From the NCBI GenBank assembly GCA_021794255.1, contig JAJYRF010000019.1:7162-71161 (forward strand): a DNA stretch of 64,000 bases, read 5' to 3'. Under the pieces are notes generated by a model. It ran no database searches, was not told the origin of the DNA, and was given only the letters and a program-made list of their open reading frames with translations. Positions within the stretch are counted from its first letter, which is position 1. Every line of letters begins with the position of its first letter. The position numbers and the translations under genes were made by a program. This DNA is from a bacterium (GTDB lineage Bacteria; SZUA-79; Acidulodesulfobacterales; Acidulodesulfobacteraceae). Below, in pieces: positions 17,734-28,385 of the stretch.

Positions 17734-18651
17734 TTATTTTTTAGAAGGCTTAGAAGGCAATGGCTTAACTTGATTTAAAACAGCTAAATTATTGTAATAA
17801 TAAGTAATTTTAGAAGCTTTTTTGACTTTATTAAGATAAGTTTTAAATAAATTTTGACCCTCTTTTTCTTTCATAATCATAATAATTTGACTTTTTATTT
17901 TAGAAAATGATTTAGGCTTGCCCGTCAAAATATTATTTAGTTTGATAATGTCGTAATTTTTGCCCACCGAGACTATATTGGAATAACCGCCAATTTTAGC
18001 TATACCGAATGCAGCCTGATTAAAAGCCGGGGTTGTTTGTCCAAATTTAATCCAGCCAAGAGTTCCTCCTTGTGCCGCATTTGGCGCAACAGAGTATTTT
18101 TTGGCTAATTTTGGAAATGAAACGCCTTTTTTCAAAATTGAGTAGATTTTTTTTGCAGCAGATAATGAACTTGATTGAATATAGCTTACATTAATTTTAG
18201 ACGGCAAATTAAATGTATTAAGATGTTTTTTATAAAAGTTCTTAGCATCCTTATTCGTAATTACCAATTTTTTCTGTACTTTTTCATTTAACAACAGCTG
18301 CACGAGCAAGCCTTTTTTAAAATCGGACAACTGCATTTTATAAGCTTTTGATTTATTAATGCCGTCTTTAATCGCTCTGTCTGCCAAAATTTGCCTTTCA
18401 ACCATACTTTTAAGAAACCGCTTTTGGCCCTGCGGCGTTGACACAAAAGATGAAACGGACGGAGGCAGCTTGGCAACTTCGGTTTTAAATTCATTTACCG
18501 TTATCGGTTTGCCGTTTACAGTCGCTAAAACTTTTGTCGGCGGCGCTGCTTTTTTTGCACATCCGTAAAGTCCGAAAGATACTAAAAACATAAATAAACT
18601 AAATAAAATAATTTTTGAAAATTTTTTACCTAATTTAGAATTTTTTGGCAT
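17734..18651 (-). CDS. PpiC-type peptidyl-prolyl isomerase lipoprotein
   Basis: 305 residues. A lipoprotein signal is clear: hydrophobic IILFSLFMFLVSFGLYG then Cys31 in a FGLYGC lipobox, so the protein should be lipid-anchored in the periplasm. A helical N-terminal domain (TVNEFKTEVAKLPP onward) precedes a parvulin core (about residues 155-245) with FPKLAKKYSVAPNAAQGGTLGW and the FNQAAFGIAKIGG loop. This matches PrsA/SurA-like foldases. The similar gene at 16631-17668 follows. It is upstream of the spacer after mfd. Confidence 0.85.
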   Translation of the reverse strand: MPKNSKLGKKFSKIILFSLFMFLVSFGLYGCAKKAAPPTKVLATVNGKPITVNEFKTEVAKLPPSVSSFVSTPQGQKRFLKSMVERQILADRAIKDGINKSKAYKMQLSDFKKGLLVQLLLNEKVQKKLVITNKDAKNFYKKHLNTFNLPSKINVSYIQSSSLSAAKKIYSILKKGVSFPKLAKKYSVAPNAAQGGTLGWIKFGQTTPAFNQAAFGIAKIGGYSNIVSVGKNYDIIKLNNILTGKPKSFSKIKSQIIMIMKEKEGQNLFKTYLNKVKKASKITYYYNNLAVLNQVKPLPSKPSKK

Positions 18652-18812
18652 ATTAATTTCTCCTAAAATAATTTAAATTTTTTAAAAATACTGATTAATT
18701 ATAAAATTTATTATTTTTCATTTATTACGATTTTAATAATTATAATATTATACCATTATAATATAAATATTATAGACAAAAAATAAATCCATATAAATCC
18801 ATATATTTTATA

Positions 18813-21800
18813 TTAAATATTAACATAGCGGTCTATTTCTTGCAAGATAAATATAATATTGTCTATATCAATAATATTTTTGGTTATTTCTGTATGGATA
18901 TTGTTTTTTAAGTTATCATTAATCTTATTTTTAATTTTAATCCTTAGTTTGTATTCTGAAAGGAAATTAATTATATATTTATATAATATCTCTTTATTAT
19001 TGACAAAATTTATCAATGCTTTTGCAAATTTTATACTTTCACCATGTAAATCATCGGCTATTTGCAAATTTGAAAATTCGGGAATATAAGCTCCTGAATA
19101 TAATTCTTTGTTTTTACAATAACTTTCTTTCAGACGTTCTGTAGCGCTATGAGTTCCATCCGGAACATTATTTTTTTCTGAGTTATTATAAAATTCTATA
19201 TCAAATTTGTCTTCTTTGATATCAATAAATTTTACTTTTATTTTTCTCATATTAACTTTTAATCTGGAAACATTTATCAAATTTTCAATTTCTTCGGGGC
19301 ATTTTCCGAATCTGTCAATTAATTCTTCTTTAATACCAAAAACCTCTTCAATACTGCCGCAAGCCGATAATCTGCGGTAAATACTTAATTTTATTTTGCT
19401 ATCTTTTATATAGCTGTCAGGTATATAAAGATTAAGGCTAACTTTAACTTCCGGAAATATTTCCGAGGGAAGAACCTTTCCTTCTATTCTCTTAATCTCG
19501 TCTTTAAGCATTTGCATACACATTTCTAAACCTATTGAATCTATATTTCCTGATTGAGCTCCTCCTAAAATATTGCCTGCGCCTCTTATTTCTAAATCTG
19601 CCATAGCTAATCTGAAGCCTGAACCTAAATCGTTATATTCCATAATAGCAGAAAGTCTTTTATTCTGCTCTTTAGTTAACTCCGAAGCATTCACTAAAAG
19701 CAAACAATATGCCTGCAAATACGATCTTCCAACCCTGCCTCTTAATTGATATAGCTGGCTTAAGCCTAATCCTTCCGAATTATTTATAATAATAGTATTA
19801 ACATTAGGATTGTCAAGTCCTGCTTCTATTATTGAAGTGCTCAGCAATACATCGTACTCTTTATGATAAAACTTATGCATTATTTCTTCAAGGTCATCGG
19901 CGTATAGTCTTCCATGTGCTATGCCTACTCTAATATCAGGCATAATCTTACTAAATTTATTTAATAAAGATTCAAGATGCGATATTCTGTTATCTATAAA
20001 ATAAACCTGTCCTCCCCTGCTTATTTCTCTATAAACATATTCTTTAACCATAGTTTCGTCATATAAAGAAATGACAGTGTTTATATTCTTTCTGCCGATA
20101 GGCGCCGTATTAAGAATACTGATGTCTCTTATGCCCGATACCGAAAGATAAAGCGTTCTGGGTATAGGAGTCGCACTTAATGCTAATACGTCAATGGAAG
20201 ATTTTATTTTTTTTATTTTTTCTTTTTGGAAGGCTCCAAATTTTTGCTCTTCGTCAATTATTAAAAGTCCCGGGTCTTTAAATTTTATTTTATCGGATAA
20301 AAGTTTATGGGTTCCTATAATTATATCTATACTGCCGTTTTCTAACAATTTTATCGTTTCTTTTTCTTCTTTTGCCGAAATAAATCTTGATAAATAAGCA
20401 ACTTTAAATGGATATTTTTCAAACCGTTTTGTAAAGTTGGTAAAATGCTGTTCAACTAATAAAGTTGTAGGAGCTATAAATATAACCTGTTTGCCGTCCA
20501 TTGCAGCTTTAAAAGAAGCTCTGATTGCAACTTCCGTTTTGCCGTAGCCGACGTCTCCGCAAACTAATCTATCCATCGGCTTATTTGATTCCATATCTAA
20601 AAGAACATCTTTTATTGCTTTAGCCTGATCTGCTGTTTCCTCATATTCAAAATTTTCTTCAAATTCCCTGTAGGTTTCATCTTCTTTTGAAAAAGCATAT
20701 CCCCTTTCGGATTTTCTTTTAGCATATAATTCAATAAGATCTTTAGCTATCTCTTCAATCTTTTCTTTAGCTTTTTTCTTTGATTTTTCCCATGATTTAG
20801 TTCCTAATTTGTTTAATTCAGGTTCAGATTCTCCTGAATTTATATACTTATGTATCAGATATATTTTTTCGGAAGGGACGTATACTTTATCGCCTCCTGC
20901 ATAAATTATTTCAAAATAATCTGCGATCAAATTTCCAGATGCAATTGTTTTTATTCCTGTAAATTTTCCTATGCCGTGATTGATATGAACTACAAAATCG
21001 CCTGAATTTAATTCTCTGATATTTTCAAAAAAATCTGCGCCGTTTTTTTCTTTTTTTAATTTATCGGCATCAATAATTTCTATGCGCTCTTTAAATAATT
21101 CCTGGTCAGAAAAAATAAGAAATTTATGCTTCTTGGAAAAAAATCCTGCGCTAATCTCCCTAGATGCTACTATATGAAAATTTCCTTTATTATAATTTTC
21201 CCCTTCAAAAACATTAAAGGCAGAGAAAATTTCTTTTAATCTTTCTCTGTATATATCATTTTTAACTGACAAAATAACTGAAAAACCATTAGAGAGTATT
21301 AATTTAAAAAACCGTTCGGTCTTTTTTTTATTTAATTGCTCTTTAGATTCATCCCATAAGCATTTTAAAAAACCGACATCGCGATAATCTAATTTATAAT
21401 AATTTTTTGCTGATTGTATATAACCTGCCTGCTCATTTAAATTAAAATAAAAAACATTGTTATTATTATATTTTTTTAATAAATTATTAAGCTGATTTTC
21501 AATATCGGCATCATTATTTAAATTAAAGTTTTCCGCAAATATTAACGGTTTTTCAATAATATCAAGTATATTTAATTTTTTTTCAAATATATCGTCTTTT
21601 AATGGGAAGATTATATAGCTGTCTATTTTATTAATGCTTCTCTGGCTGTTTATATCAAAATATCTTATATCCTGAACTTCGTCATCAAAAAAATCAATTC
21701 TGACAGGATTATCGGCTTCGCCGCCGTATATATCTATTAATTCTCCTCTAACGGAAAATTGGAATAAATCTTGAACGTACTCCGCTTTTTCATATCCGAA

Positions 21801-22223
21801 AGATAACAAATCGTCAATTAATTTATTTCTGTCTATAATATGTCCTTTTTTTACATTTATAATAGTCTCGGAAATATCAAGCCGCGAAGGGACATTGTTC
21901 GAAAATGATTGATAAGTAAGTATTAAATTAACGCCGGCATTGCTGCCGTTAATTAATTTACTATTATGAAGTTCATATAAAATACTTGCCGGAATTATTT
22001 CTTCGCATAGAAAAACTTTCTTAAATTCATTATTTTGAAAGAAATTTATATTCTTATATAAATTTCTTGCGCTATATGTATTTTTGCATAGATAAACAGC
22101 AATACCGCAATTATCCGCATTACTGTTTATAATTATAGAAGCTTCTAATGCAAATGCCGCCAAAGCGCTTTTATTTTTTAAAATGTTTAAACTATTTTTA
22201 CCTGTATTTAAATTATTTATCAT
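18813..22223 (-). CDS. mfd: transcription-repair coupling factor
   Basis: 1136 residues, the usual Mfd length. It releases RNA polymerase stalled at lesions and recruits UvrA. Seen: N-terminal UvrB-like domain; the polymerase-interaction (CarD-like) module DFVVHINHGIGKF...IASGNLIADYFEI near residue 405; SF2 helicase motifs GDVGYGKTEVA (Walker A) and LIIDEEQKFG (the DEEQ box of the RecG/Mfd group); ALSATPIPRTLYLS; and QLRGRVGRSYLQAYC. A C-terminal TRCF domain follows, with an Asn/Ser/Lys-rich stretch. ATG start; its first 11 bases overlap the ppdK stop, so it is probably translated from the same message. Confidence 0.96.
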   Translation of the reverse strand: MINNLNTGKNSLNILKNKSALAAFALEASIIINSNADNCGIAVYLCKNTYSARNLYKNINFFQNNEFKKVFLCEEIIPASILYELHNSKLINGSNAGVNLILTYQSFSNNVPSRLDISETIINVKKGHIIDRNKLIDDLLSFGYEKAEYVQDLFQFSVRGELIDIYGGEADNPVRIDFFDDEVQDIRYFDINSQRSINKIDSYIIFPLKDDIFEKKLNILDIIEKPLIFAENFNLNNDADIENQLNNLLKKYNNNNVFYFNLNEQAGYIQSAKNYYKLDYRDVGFLKCLWDESKEQLNKKKTERFFKLILSNGFSVILSVKNDIYRERLKEIFSAFNVFEGENYNKGNFHIVASREISAGFFSKKHKFLIFSDQELFKERIEIIDADKLKKEKNGADFFENIRELNSGDFVVHINHGIGKFTGIKTIASGNLIADYFEIIYAGGDKVYVPSEKIYLIHKYINSGESEPELNKLGTKSWEKSKKKAKEKIEEIAKDLIELYAKRKSERGYAFSKEDETYREFEENFEYEETADQAKAIKDVLLDMESNKPMDRLVCGDVGYGKTEVAIRASFKAAMDGKQVIFIAPTTLLVEQHFTNFTKRFEKYPFKVAYLSRFISAKEEKETIKLLENGSIDIIIGTHKLLSDKIKFKDPGLLIIDEEQKFGAFQKEKIKKIKSSIDVLALSATPIPRTLYLSVSGIRDISILNTAPIGRKNINTVISLYDETMVKEYVYREISRGGQVYFIDNRISHLESLLNKFSKIMPDIRVGIAHGRLYADDLEEIMHKFYHKEYDVLLSTSIIEAGLDNPNVNTIIINNSEGLGLSQLYQLRGRVGRSYLQAYCLLLVNASELTKEQNKRLSAIMEYNDLGSGFRLAMADLEIRGAGNILGGAQSGNIDSIGLEMCMQMLKDEIKRIEGKVLPSEIFPEVKVSLNLYIPDSYIKDSKIKLSIYRRLSACGSIEEVFGIKEELIDRFGKCPEEIENLINVSRLKVNMRKIKVKFIDIKEDKFDIEFYNNSEKNNVPDGTHSATERLKESYCKNKELYSGAYIPEFSNLQIADDLHGESIKFAKALINFVNNKEILYKYIINFLSEYKLRIKIKNKINDNLKNNIHTEITKNIIDIDNIIFILQEIDRYVNI

Positions 22224-24870
22224 TTTTTATTACAGCATGGGCAGCGGCAATTATCGCAACCGGCACTCTAAACGGAGAGCAGCTTACATAATCCAGACCT
22301 AAGATATGGCAAAACTCAATGGAGCTTGGATCGCCGCCATGTTCGCCGCAAATTCCCAGTTTAATATCATGCCTTGTTTTTTTTCCGCCTTCAACAGCTA
22401 TTTTCATTAAACCGCCTACTCCTTGTCTATCAAGTTCAATAAACGGGTCTGATTTCAAAACATTTCCTTCTAAGTAATCCGGTAAAAAAGAACCTATATC
22501 ATCTCTAGAAAAACCGAATGCGGTTTGAGTCAAATCATTTGTACCGAATGAAAAAAATTCAGCTTCTTTAGCTATATCGTCAGCTATCATACAAGCTCTT
22601 GGAAGTTCTATCATAGTGCCTACAAGATAATTAAGCTTAATTCCTCTCGATATCATAACTTCATTTGCTTTTTTATCCACCATAGCTTTTAATATTCTTA
22701 TTTCTTCGTAAATACCCACAACAGGTATCATAATTTCAGGTATTATTTCATTTCCTTGCGAATAAAAATCGCATGCAGCCTCCATAATTGCTTCTACCTG
22801 CATTTCGTAAATTTCGGGATAACTTATTCCAAGCCTGCATCCTCTATGCCCCAGCATAGGATTAATTTCATGAAGAGAATTTGCTTTTGTATTTAATTTT
22901 TCGAACGAAACATTCATAATTTCGGCAAGTTCTTTTATTTCGCCTTCGGTTTTAGGCAAAAATTCATGCAGGGGAGGATCGAGAAGCCTTATTGTAACAG
23001 AATATCCTTTCATTTCATTATAAATATCCAAGAAATCGCCTTTTTGCATAGGAAGCAGTTTTTTAAGAGCTTTTTCTCTTTCTGCTTTTGAATCTGCTAA
23101 AATCATTTCTCTGACTGCTTTAATTCTGTCGCCTTTAAAAAACATATGTTCCGTTCTGCACAACCCTATGCCTTCTGCGCTATAGTTTCTGGCAACTTTA
23201 GCATCTTCCGGAGTATCAGCATTAGCTCTTATTTTTAATTTTTTAAGTTCATTAGCAAAACCCATTACGGTAAGAAAATCGTCATTTAATTCGCTTCTTA
23301 TCATATCTACGTTTCCGTTATAAATTTCTCCCGTCGAACCGTTTAAAGTAATAATATCTCCTTTTTTTACAGTTCTTCCGCCTACCGCTATTTCGCCTTT
23401 CTTTTCATTTATTTCAAGAGCCGAACATCCCGTTATAGCGCATTTACCCATACCTCTTGCAACAACCGCGGCATGAGAGGTCATACCGCCTCTTGCGGTA
23501 AGTATCCCTTCGGCAACGCTCATTCCGTGTATATCTTCAGGGGAGGTCTCCATTCTTACAAGAATAACTTTTTTGCCTTTCTTTGATTCTATCTCTGCTT
23601 CCTCTGCCGAAAATACGACTTCTCCGCTTGCAGCTCCCGGAGAGGCAGGCAAACCTTTTGCAATAATATCTTTTTTTGATTTTGGGTTAATTGAAGGATA
23701 AAGGAGCTGAACTATTGAATTAGGGTCTACTCTTAAAACAGCGGTTTTTTTATCTATTAAGCCTTCATTATACATATCAAGAGCAATTTTGACCGATGCC
23801 TTAGCGGTTCTTTTGCCCGAACGTACCTGAAGCATATATAAAATACCTTCTTGAATGGTAAATTCTAAATCAAGCATATTTTTATAATGATTCTCAAGAA
23901 TTTTCGCATATTCTAAAAGTTCTTTGTAAACCTGGGGCAGAGCTTCTTCTAAAGATATATCGTCTTTATTTTTTTTCGACTGATTATTGATAGGCTGAGG
24001 CGTCCTGGTTCCTGCCACAACATCTTCGCCCTGTGCATTAATAAGATATTCGCCGTAAAATCCGTTTTCACCCGTTGAAGGATTTCTCGTGAAGGCAACA
24101 CCGGTGCCTGAATTATTTCCCATATTTCCGTAAACCATGGAAACAATATTTACTGCAGTACCCCAATCTTCAGGTATATTATTTAATCTTCTATATGTAA
24201 TAGCTCTTGGAATATTCCATGATTCAAAAACTGCGGATACACCCATCCATAGCTGTTTATAAGGGTCATCCGGAAAATTTATTCCTTTTTGCTCTTTGAC
24301 TACATCTTTAAATATATATACTAATTCTTTTAAATCTGAAGCGCTAAGTTCATTATCGTTATGAACGTTTTTCTTTTTCTTTTTTTTCTCTAATATCTCT
24401 TCCATAATTTTAGAATCTAAACCAAGAACAACATTTGAAAACATTTGAATAAATCTTCTATATGTATCGTAAGCAAATCGTTCATTCCCTGATTTCTTAA
24501 TTAAACCTTTTATTGTTTCATCATTTAAACCAAGATTTAAAACAGTATCCATCATTCCCGGCATTGAAATTCTTGCGCCGCTTCTGACGGAAACTAAAAG
24601 AGGATTTTCGGCGTCGCCGAATTTTGCGCCCATAGTTTTTTCAACGGTCTCTAAATTAACAAGCACTTTATTCTCTAAATCTTCCGGATATTTTTTGCCA
24701 TGTCCGTAAAAATAAGTGCAGACCTCCGTGGTAACAGTAAAACCTGCGGGAACTCTTATACCTAACTTTGTCATTTCAGCTAATCCCGCACCTTTTCCTC
24801 CCAATAAATTTTTCATAGAACCATCGCCATCAGCATATTTATTGCCGAAAAAATATACATATTGCGCCAT
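22213..24870 (-). CDS. ppdK: pyruvate, phosphate dikinase
   Basis: 885 residues; interconverts pyruvate + ATP + Pi and phosphoenolpyruvate + AMP + PPi. The three domains are present: an N-terminal ATP-grasp region beginning LLGGKGAGLAEM; the phosphohistidine domain with catalytic His466 in GGMTSHAAVVARG; and a PEP/pyruvate barrel with SFGTNDLTQ and catalytic Cys841 in GICGEHGGD. A KKKKKK run near residue 182 is an oddity of base composition. Strong AGGAGG site before the ATG. mfd follows with an 11-base overlap. A CAATCGGTA element also seen upstream of the second dsrE-like gene lies about 65 bases upstream. Confidence 0.97.
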   Translation of the reverse strand: MAQYVYFFGNKYADGDGSMKNLLGGKGAGLAEMTKLGIRVPAGFTVTTEVCTYFYGHGKKYPEDLENKVLVNLETVEKTMGAKFGDAENPLLVSVRSGARISMPGMMDTVLNLGLNDETIKGLIKKSGNERFAYDTYRRFIQMFSNVVLGLDSKIMEEILEKKKKKKNVHNDNELSASDLKELVYIFKDVVKEQKGINFPDDPYKQLWMGVSAVFESWNIPRAITYRRLNNIPEDWGTAVNIVSMVYGNMGNNSGTGVAFTRNPSTGENGFYGEYLINAQGEDVVAGTRTPQPINNQSKKNKDDISLEEALPQVYKELLEYAKILENHYKNMLDLEFTIQEGILYMLQVRSGKRTAKASVKIALDMYNEGLIDKKTAVLRVDPNSIVQLLYPSINPKSKKDIIAKGLPASPGAASGEVVFSAEEAEIESKKGKKVILVRMETSPEDIHGMSVAEGILTARGGMTSHAAVVARGMGKCAITGCSALEINEKKGEIAVGGRTVKKGDIITLNGSTGEIYNGNVDMIRSELNDDFLTVMGFANELKKLKIRANADTPEDAKVARNYSAEGIGLCRTEHMFFKGDRIKAVREMILADSKAEREKALKKLLPMQKGDFLDIYNEMKGYSVTIRLLDPPLHEFLPKTEGEIKELAEIMNVSFEKLNTKANSLHEINPMLGHRGCRLGISYPEIYEMQVEAIMEAACDFYSQGNEIIPEIMIPVVGIYEEIRILKAMVDKKANEVMISRGIKLNYLVGTMIELPRACMIADDIAKEAEFFSFGTNDLTQTAFGFSRDDIGSFLPDYLEGNVLKSDPFIELDRQGVGGLMKIAVEGGKKTRHDIKLGICGEHGGDPSSIEFCHILGLDYVSCSPFRVPVAIIAAAHAVIKNDK

Positions 24871-24929
24871 TGAACTTTTCCTCCTAAGATTTATTTATTT
24901 AAATATTTAAATAATTAAATTAATATTAA

Positions 24930-24944
24930 AAACAATCGGTATAT
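24930..24944. promoter_or_regulatory. candidate operator upstream of ppdK (shared element)
   Basis: AAACAATCGGTATAT shares the core CAATCGGTA with the site upstream of the second dsrE-like gene (30893-30906). It shares TCGGTA with the TetR-type palindrome at 902-919. Position about 65 bases upstream of the ppdK ATG. Function is inferred from recurrence only. Confidence 0.25.
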
Positions 24945-25061
24945 CTTTAGCAATCAATATATCAATATTATTAATAATCCTGACGAGTTGATAAGTTTAA
25001 TTTTAATAAAGACTAATAAATCAAGATACCAATATAATATAATTATATAATTAAAATTATA

Positions 25062-27245
25062 TTAGTATGACAGTTTAGAAAAATCGCATAAATTTTTTAA
25101 TTCTATCAATATATTATTTAAAAGTCCTATTCTTGAATTTCTTAAATCTAAGTCCTCAACATTGACCATTACATTGTCAAAAAATTTATTAACTGGATAA
25201 ACTATCTCATGATATAAATTCATTAATTTATAATAATTATTTGATTTAATATATCTATAAGATTCATTTTTAATAAATTTATAAGATTCCATAAGAAATA
25301 TTTCTTCTTTTAAAATTAATTTCTTGCCGTCAAAAGAAACTATATCGCCGTAATTAAATGTAATATTGTTTAATCTCTTAAAAACAAAAGTCAAATCATA
25401 CATATATTCATGCAATTTATTTTTAGCCACAAAATCTATTTTTAAGTAAGATGTATAAATATCATCAAAAATATCGTCTGTTATAGACGATATTTCATCA
25501 AAATTATAATTTAAAGACGACATTATATTTTTAAATCTTGTTTTTGCAAATAAAATAAAAGTATCTTTTAAATTTAATAAATTTAAGCTCCTGTCTTTAT
25601 AAAAATTATTGAAATAAAAATTAAATATTTTGTTTAATGACAGTTTATATTTTTTTGCGAGCAAAATTTCAATTACGCCGATCATTGCTCTTCTTATAGC
25701 AAACGGGTCTGATTCTCCTGTCGGAAGTTTATTCAGCATTGTGAATGATAAAACGGTGTCCAATTTATCCGAAATTGCGGAAATATCTCCAAATTTATCT
25801 GCAGGCATTAATTTTTCCCCATACTTTATAATTGGATAATAATGCTCTTCTATAGCTCTTGAAACTATTTTGTCTTCCCCAAATTTATTTGCATAAATCC
25901 CGCCGATAATTCCCTGCAATTCAGGAAATTCATATACAACATGCGTTGTTAAATCAAATTTTAATAAAGATGCGCATCTTTCAATAATTTTTTTGTCTTT
26001 AATATCTATGCTTTCTATTTCTTTTTTATTTGATTTATTAATTATATTTTCAAAAATATATTGGGCAAGCTGTTTAATCCTTTCTGTTTTTTCATAATAT
26101 GTACCGATGCCCTTATAAAAAATAACATCTTTTGTTTTATCTATAAAGTATTTAATAGATTGCTTTGTATCTTCTTTATAAAAAAAATCGGCATCATTTA
26201 ATCTTGCAGCCAAAACTCTTGAATAACCCCGCGAAATATTATTATTTATTATATTACTTATATCCATAATATCATCATTATAAATATCGGAGGTTAAATT
26301 TGCAATTCCGATAAAATACGGCATTAATTTAGACTTGTCTTTTGCAAATAAAGGAAAAAATCTCTGATGCTTTTTCATAACTAAAGATAAAAGCTCATGA
26401 GGTAAATGCAAAAATTTTTTGTCAAATTGTCCTTGAATTATATGCGGACTTTCTGTAATTCCTACAATTTCATCAATCAAATTATCGTCATCTTCAAAAA
26501 TACATTCAATTTTTTTTGAATTATTTATTAATTCTTTTTTTATAAAATTTTTTCTTTCAAGGCTATCTAAAATTATGCCGGCTTTTTTAAGTTTTTCAAT
26601 ATAATCATTTGCATCTTTAATTTTTACAAATGATTTTGAAAACGAATCTTTTCTTAAAATATATGAATAATTGCCTGCCTTGCAGTCTCCGTAATTAAAT
26701 TGTACAATTTTTCCGTCAAATAAAGCAAGTATCCATAATATCGGTCTTGGATATCTTATATCGGCGTCCGACCATATCATAGATTTTTTAAATGACAGCT
26801 GTTTAATAATAGGCGGAATGTTTTCGGATAATATTTTTTTTAGATTTCTTCCTTTAATAATTGTTTTATATGCGGCGTACTCTCCTTTTTTCTGGCTAAC
26901 GGCATAAATTTTTTTATAATTTTTTATATTATTTTTTTTTATAAATTGGATTAAAGGAGTTGCGGGGCTGCCGTCAGACAAATAGCAGACTTTTAAAGGA
27001 GGTCCTATTATTTCTATTTCTTTATCTTTGGTTTTTAAAGGTATATTCTTAACCAATAACGCTACTCTTCGTGAAGTTGAATAATATTCAATATTTTTAT
27101 TATCATTATCGTTAAAATATAACTTATTTGAACCTAATTCATTAGCGAGAAAAATTTTAAAAGATTCAGCTAATCTGCGGGGAAATGCCAAAACATCTTT
27201 ATAGGGAAGCTCTCCTGATCCTATTTCTAATAAAAATTCACTCAT
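25062..27245 (-). CDS. glyS: glycine-tRNA ligase beta subunit
   Basis: 727 residues, typical for the beta chain of the bacterial alpha2-beta2 glycyl-tRNA synthetase. N-terminal FLLEIGSGELPYKDV is the family's opening. Further marks are YSTSRRVALLV, GPPLKVC, FLHLPHELLSLVMKKHQRFFP, the HD-like ERCASLLKFDLTTHVVYEFPELQG, PTGESDPFAIRRAMIG and a C-terminal helical DALR-like anticodon-binding domain. The sequence is unusually rich in Lys, Asn and Ile even for this genome. ATG start. It follows glyQ across a 195-base AT-rich gap. Confidence 0.96.
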   Translation of the reverse strand: MSEFLLEIGSGELPYKDVLAFPRRLAESFKIFLANELGSNKLYFNDNDNKNIEYYSTSRRVALLVKNIPLKTKDKEIEIIGPPLKVCYLSDGSPATPLIQFIKKNNIKNYKKIYAVSQKKGEYAAYKTIIKGRNLKKILSENIPPIIKQLSFKKSMIWSDADIRYPRPILWILALFDGKIVQFNYGDCKAGNYSYILRKDSFSKSFVKIKDANDYIEKLKKAGIILDSLERKNFIKKELINNSKKIECIFEDDDNLIDEIVGITESPHIIQGQFDKKFLHLPHELLSLVMKKHQRFFPLFAKDKSKLMPYFIGIANLTSDIYNDDIMDISNIINNNISRGYSRVLAARLNDADFFYKEDTKQSIKYFIDKTKDVIFYKGIGTYYEKTERIKQLAQYIFENIINKSNKKEIESIDIKDKKIIERCASLLKFDLTTHVVYEFPELQGIIGGIYANKFGEDKIVSRAIEEHYYPIIKYGEKLMPADKFGDISAISDKLDTVLSFTMLNKLPTGESDPFAIRRAMIGVIEILLAKKYKLSLNKIFNFYFNNFYKDRSLNLLNLKDTFILFAKTRFKNIMSSLNYNFDEISSITDDIFDDIYTSYLKIDFVAKNKLHEYMYDLTFVFKRLNNITFNYGDIVSFDGKKLILKEEIFLMESYKFIKNESYRYIKSNNYYKLMNLYHEIVYPVNKFFDNVMVNVEDLDLRNSRIGLLNNILIELKNLCDFSKLSY

Positions 27246-27439
27246 AAATAAATAATATCTTCCTTAAAATTATAAATTTTAATTACTTTAATTATTAATA
27301 CCGTTCATTTTATATAAATTTTTTATAAATAATAATAATAATAATTAATTAATTAGATTTATTTATATTTATAATATATTATAAATAATTTTTTATTAAT
27401 TATATTGAATATATTAAATGCTATTATTAACGCATTTAA

Positions 27440-28285
27440 TTATGTTATTTTATTTTTATATTTTATGGCGCATTGTTCCGCTATGGTTCTTACTCTCAAT
27501 ATATAATTCATTCTTTCGGAAACGCTGATAAATCCTCTTGCATCAAGCAAATTAAAAACATGGGAACATTTAAGACAATATTCATACGCAGGTTTAACCG
27601 ATTCTTCATTAGACAAAATTAGCTTTGCTTCATTTTCATAAATGTTAAAAAGAGAAAATAATGTATCCGCCGAAGCTAATTCAAAATTATATTTTGAAGT
27701 TTCATATTCGTCGTCTTTATGAATATCTCCGTAAGTCAAATAATCATTCCATGATAAATCAAATACGCTGTCTTTTTCTTGCAAATACATTGCTATTCTT
27801 TCTAAGCCGTAAGTAATTTCAATAGCTATTTTTTTAAGTTCTACGCCGCCGATTTGCTGAAAAAAAGTAAATTGAGATATTTCCATACCGTCAATCCAGA
27901 CTTCCCAGCCTAATCCCCATGCGCCGAGAGTGGGGGATTCCCAATCATCTTCTATAAATCTTATATCATGTTCATTAGAATTAATACTTAATGCCTTAAG
28001 ACTTTTTAAGTATATTTCTTGAATGTCTTTTATATACGGCTGCAAAATAACCTGAAATTGATAGTATCTTGCTAATCTATTAGGATTTTCTCCGTATCTC
28101 CCATCTGCAGGTCTTCTTGAAGGCTGAACATAAGCCGCCTTCCAGTTTTTTTCTTCTAAACATTTTAGAAAAGTATAAGGGGAAAATGTACCCGCTCCAA
28201 CTTCCATATCATATGGCTGCATAATGACGCAGCCAAAGTCGGACCAGTATTTTTGAAGTTTAAAAATTAAATTCTGAAAATTTAT
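27440..28285 (-). CDS. glyQ: glycine-tRNA ligase alpha subunit; no canonical start codon
   Basis: Catalytic alpha chain of glycyl-tRNA synthetase; [47 protein letters not shown] and [15 protein letters not shown] are family signatures. The first ATG in frame (28222) would delete a conserved N-terminal helix, yet the frame stays open upstream and encodes [20 protein letters not shown], exactly the expected N-terminus. The codon in the family's initiator position is ATA (28285-28283). An in-frame ATT lies at 28306, and an in-frame TAA at 28315-28313 closes the frame. An out-of-frame ATG at 28319 would be in frame if the AAAA run at 28311-28314 were one base shorter, giving MVKKINNKK...NFQ. So: rare start codon, or one-base indel. 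Confidence 0.93.
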   Translation of the reverse strand: MNFQNLIFKLQKYWSDFGCVIMQPYDMEVGAGTFSPYTFLKCLEEKNWKAAYVQPSRRPADGRYGENPNRLARYYQFQVILQPYIKDIQEIYLKSLKALSINSNEHDIRFIEDDWESPTLGAWGLGWEVWIDGMEISQFTFFQQIGGVELKKIAIEITYGLERIAMYLQEKDSVFDLSWNDYLTYGDIHKDDEYETSKYNFELASADTLFSLFNIYENEAKLILSNEESVKPAYEYCLKCSHVFNLLDARGFISVSERMNYILRVRTIAEQCAIKYKNKIT

Positions 28286-28385
28286 ATGATTCTTTTTATT
28301 ATTAATTTTCTTTTACCATATTTATATAATTTATATTTGTAATTTATATTTATTATTATTTTATTATTGAATTTATAAAACAAGC

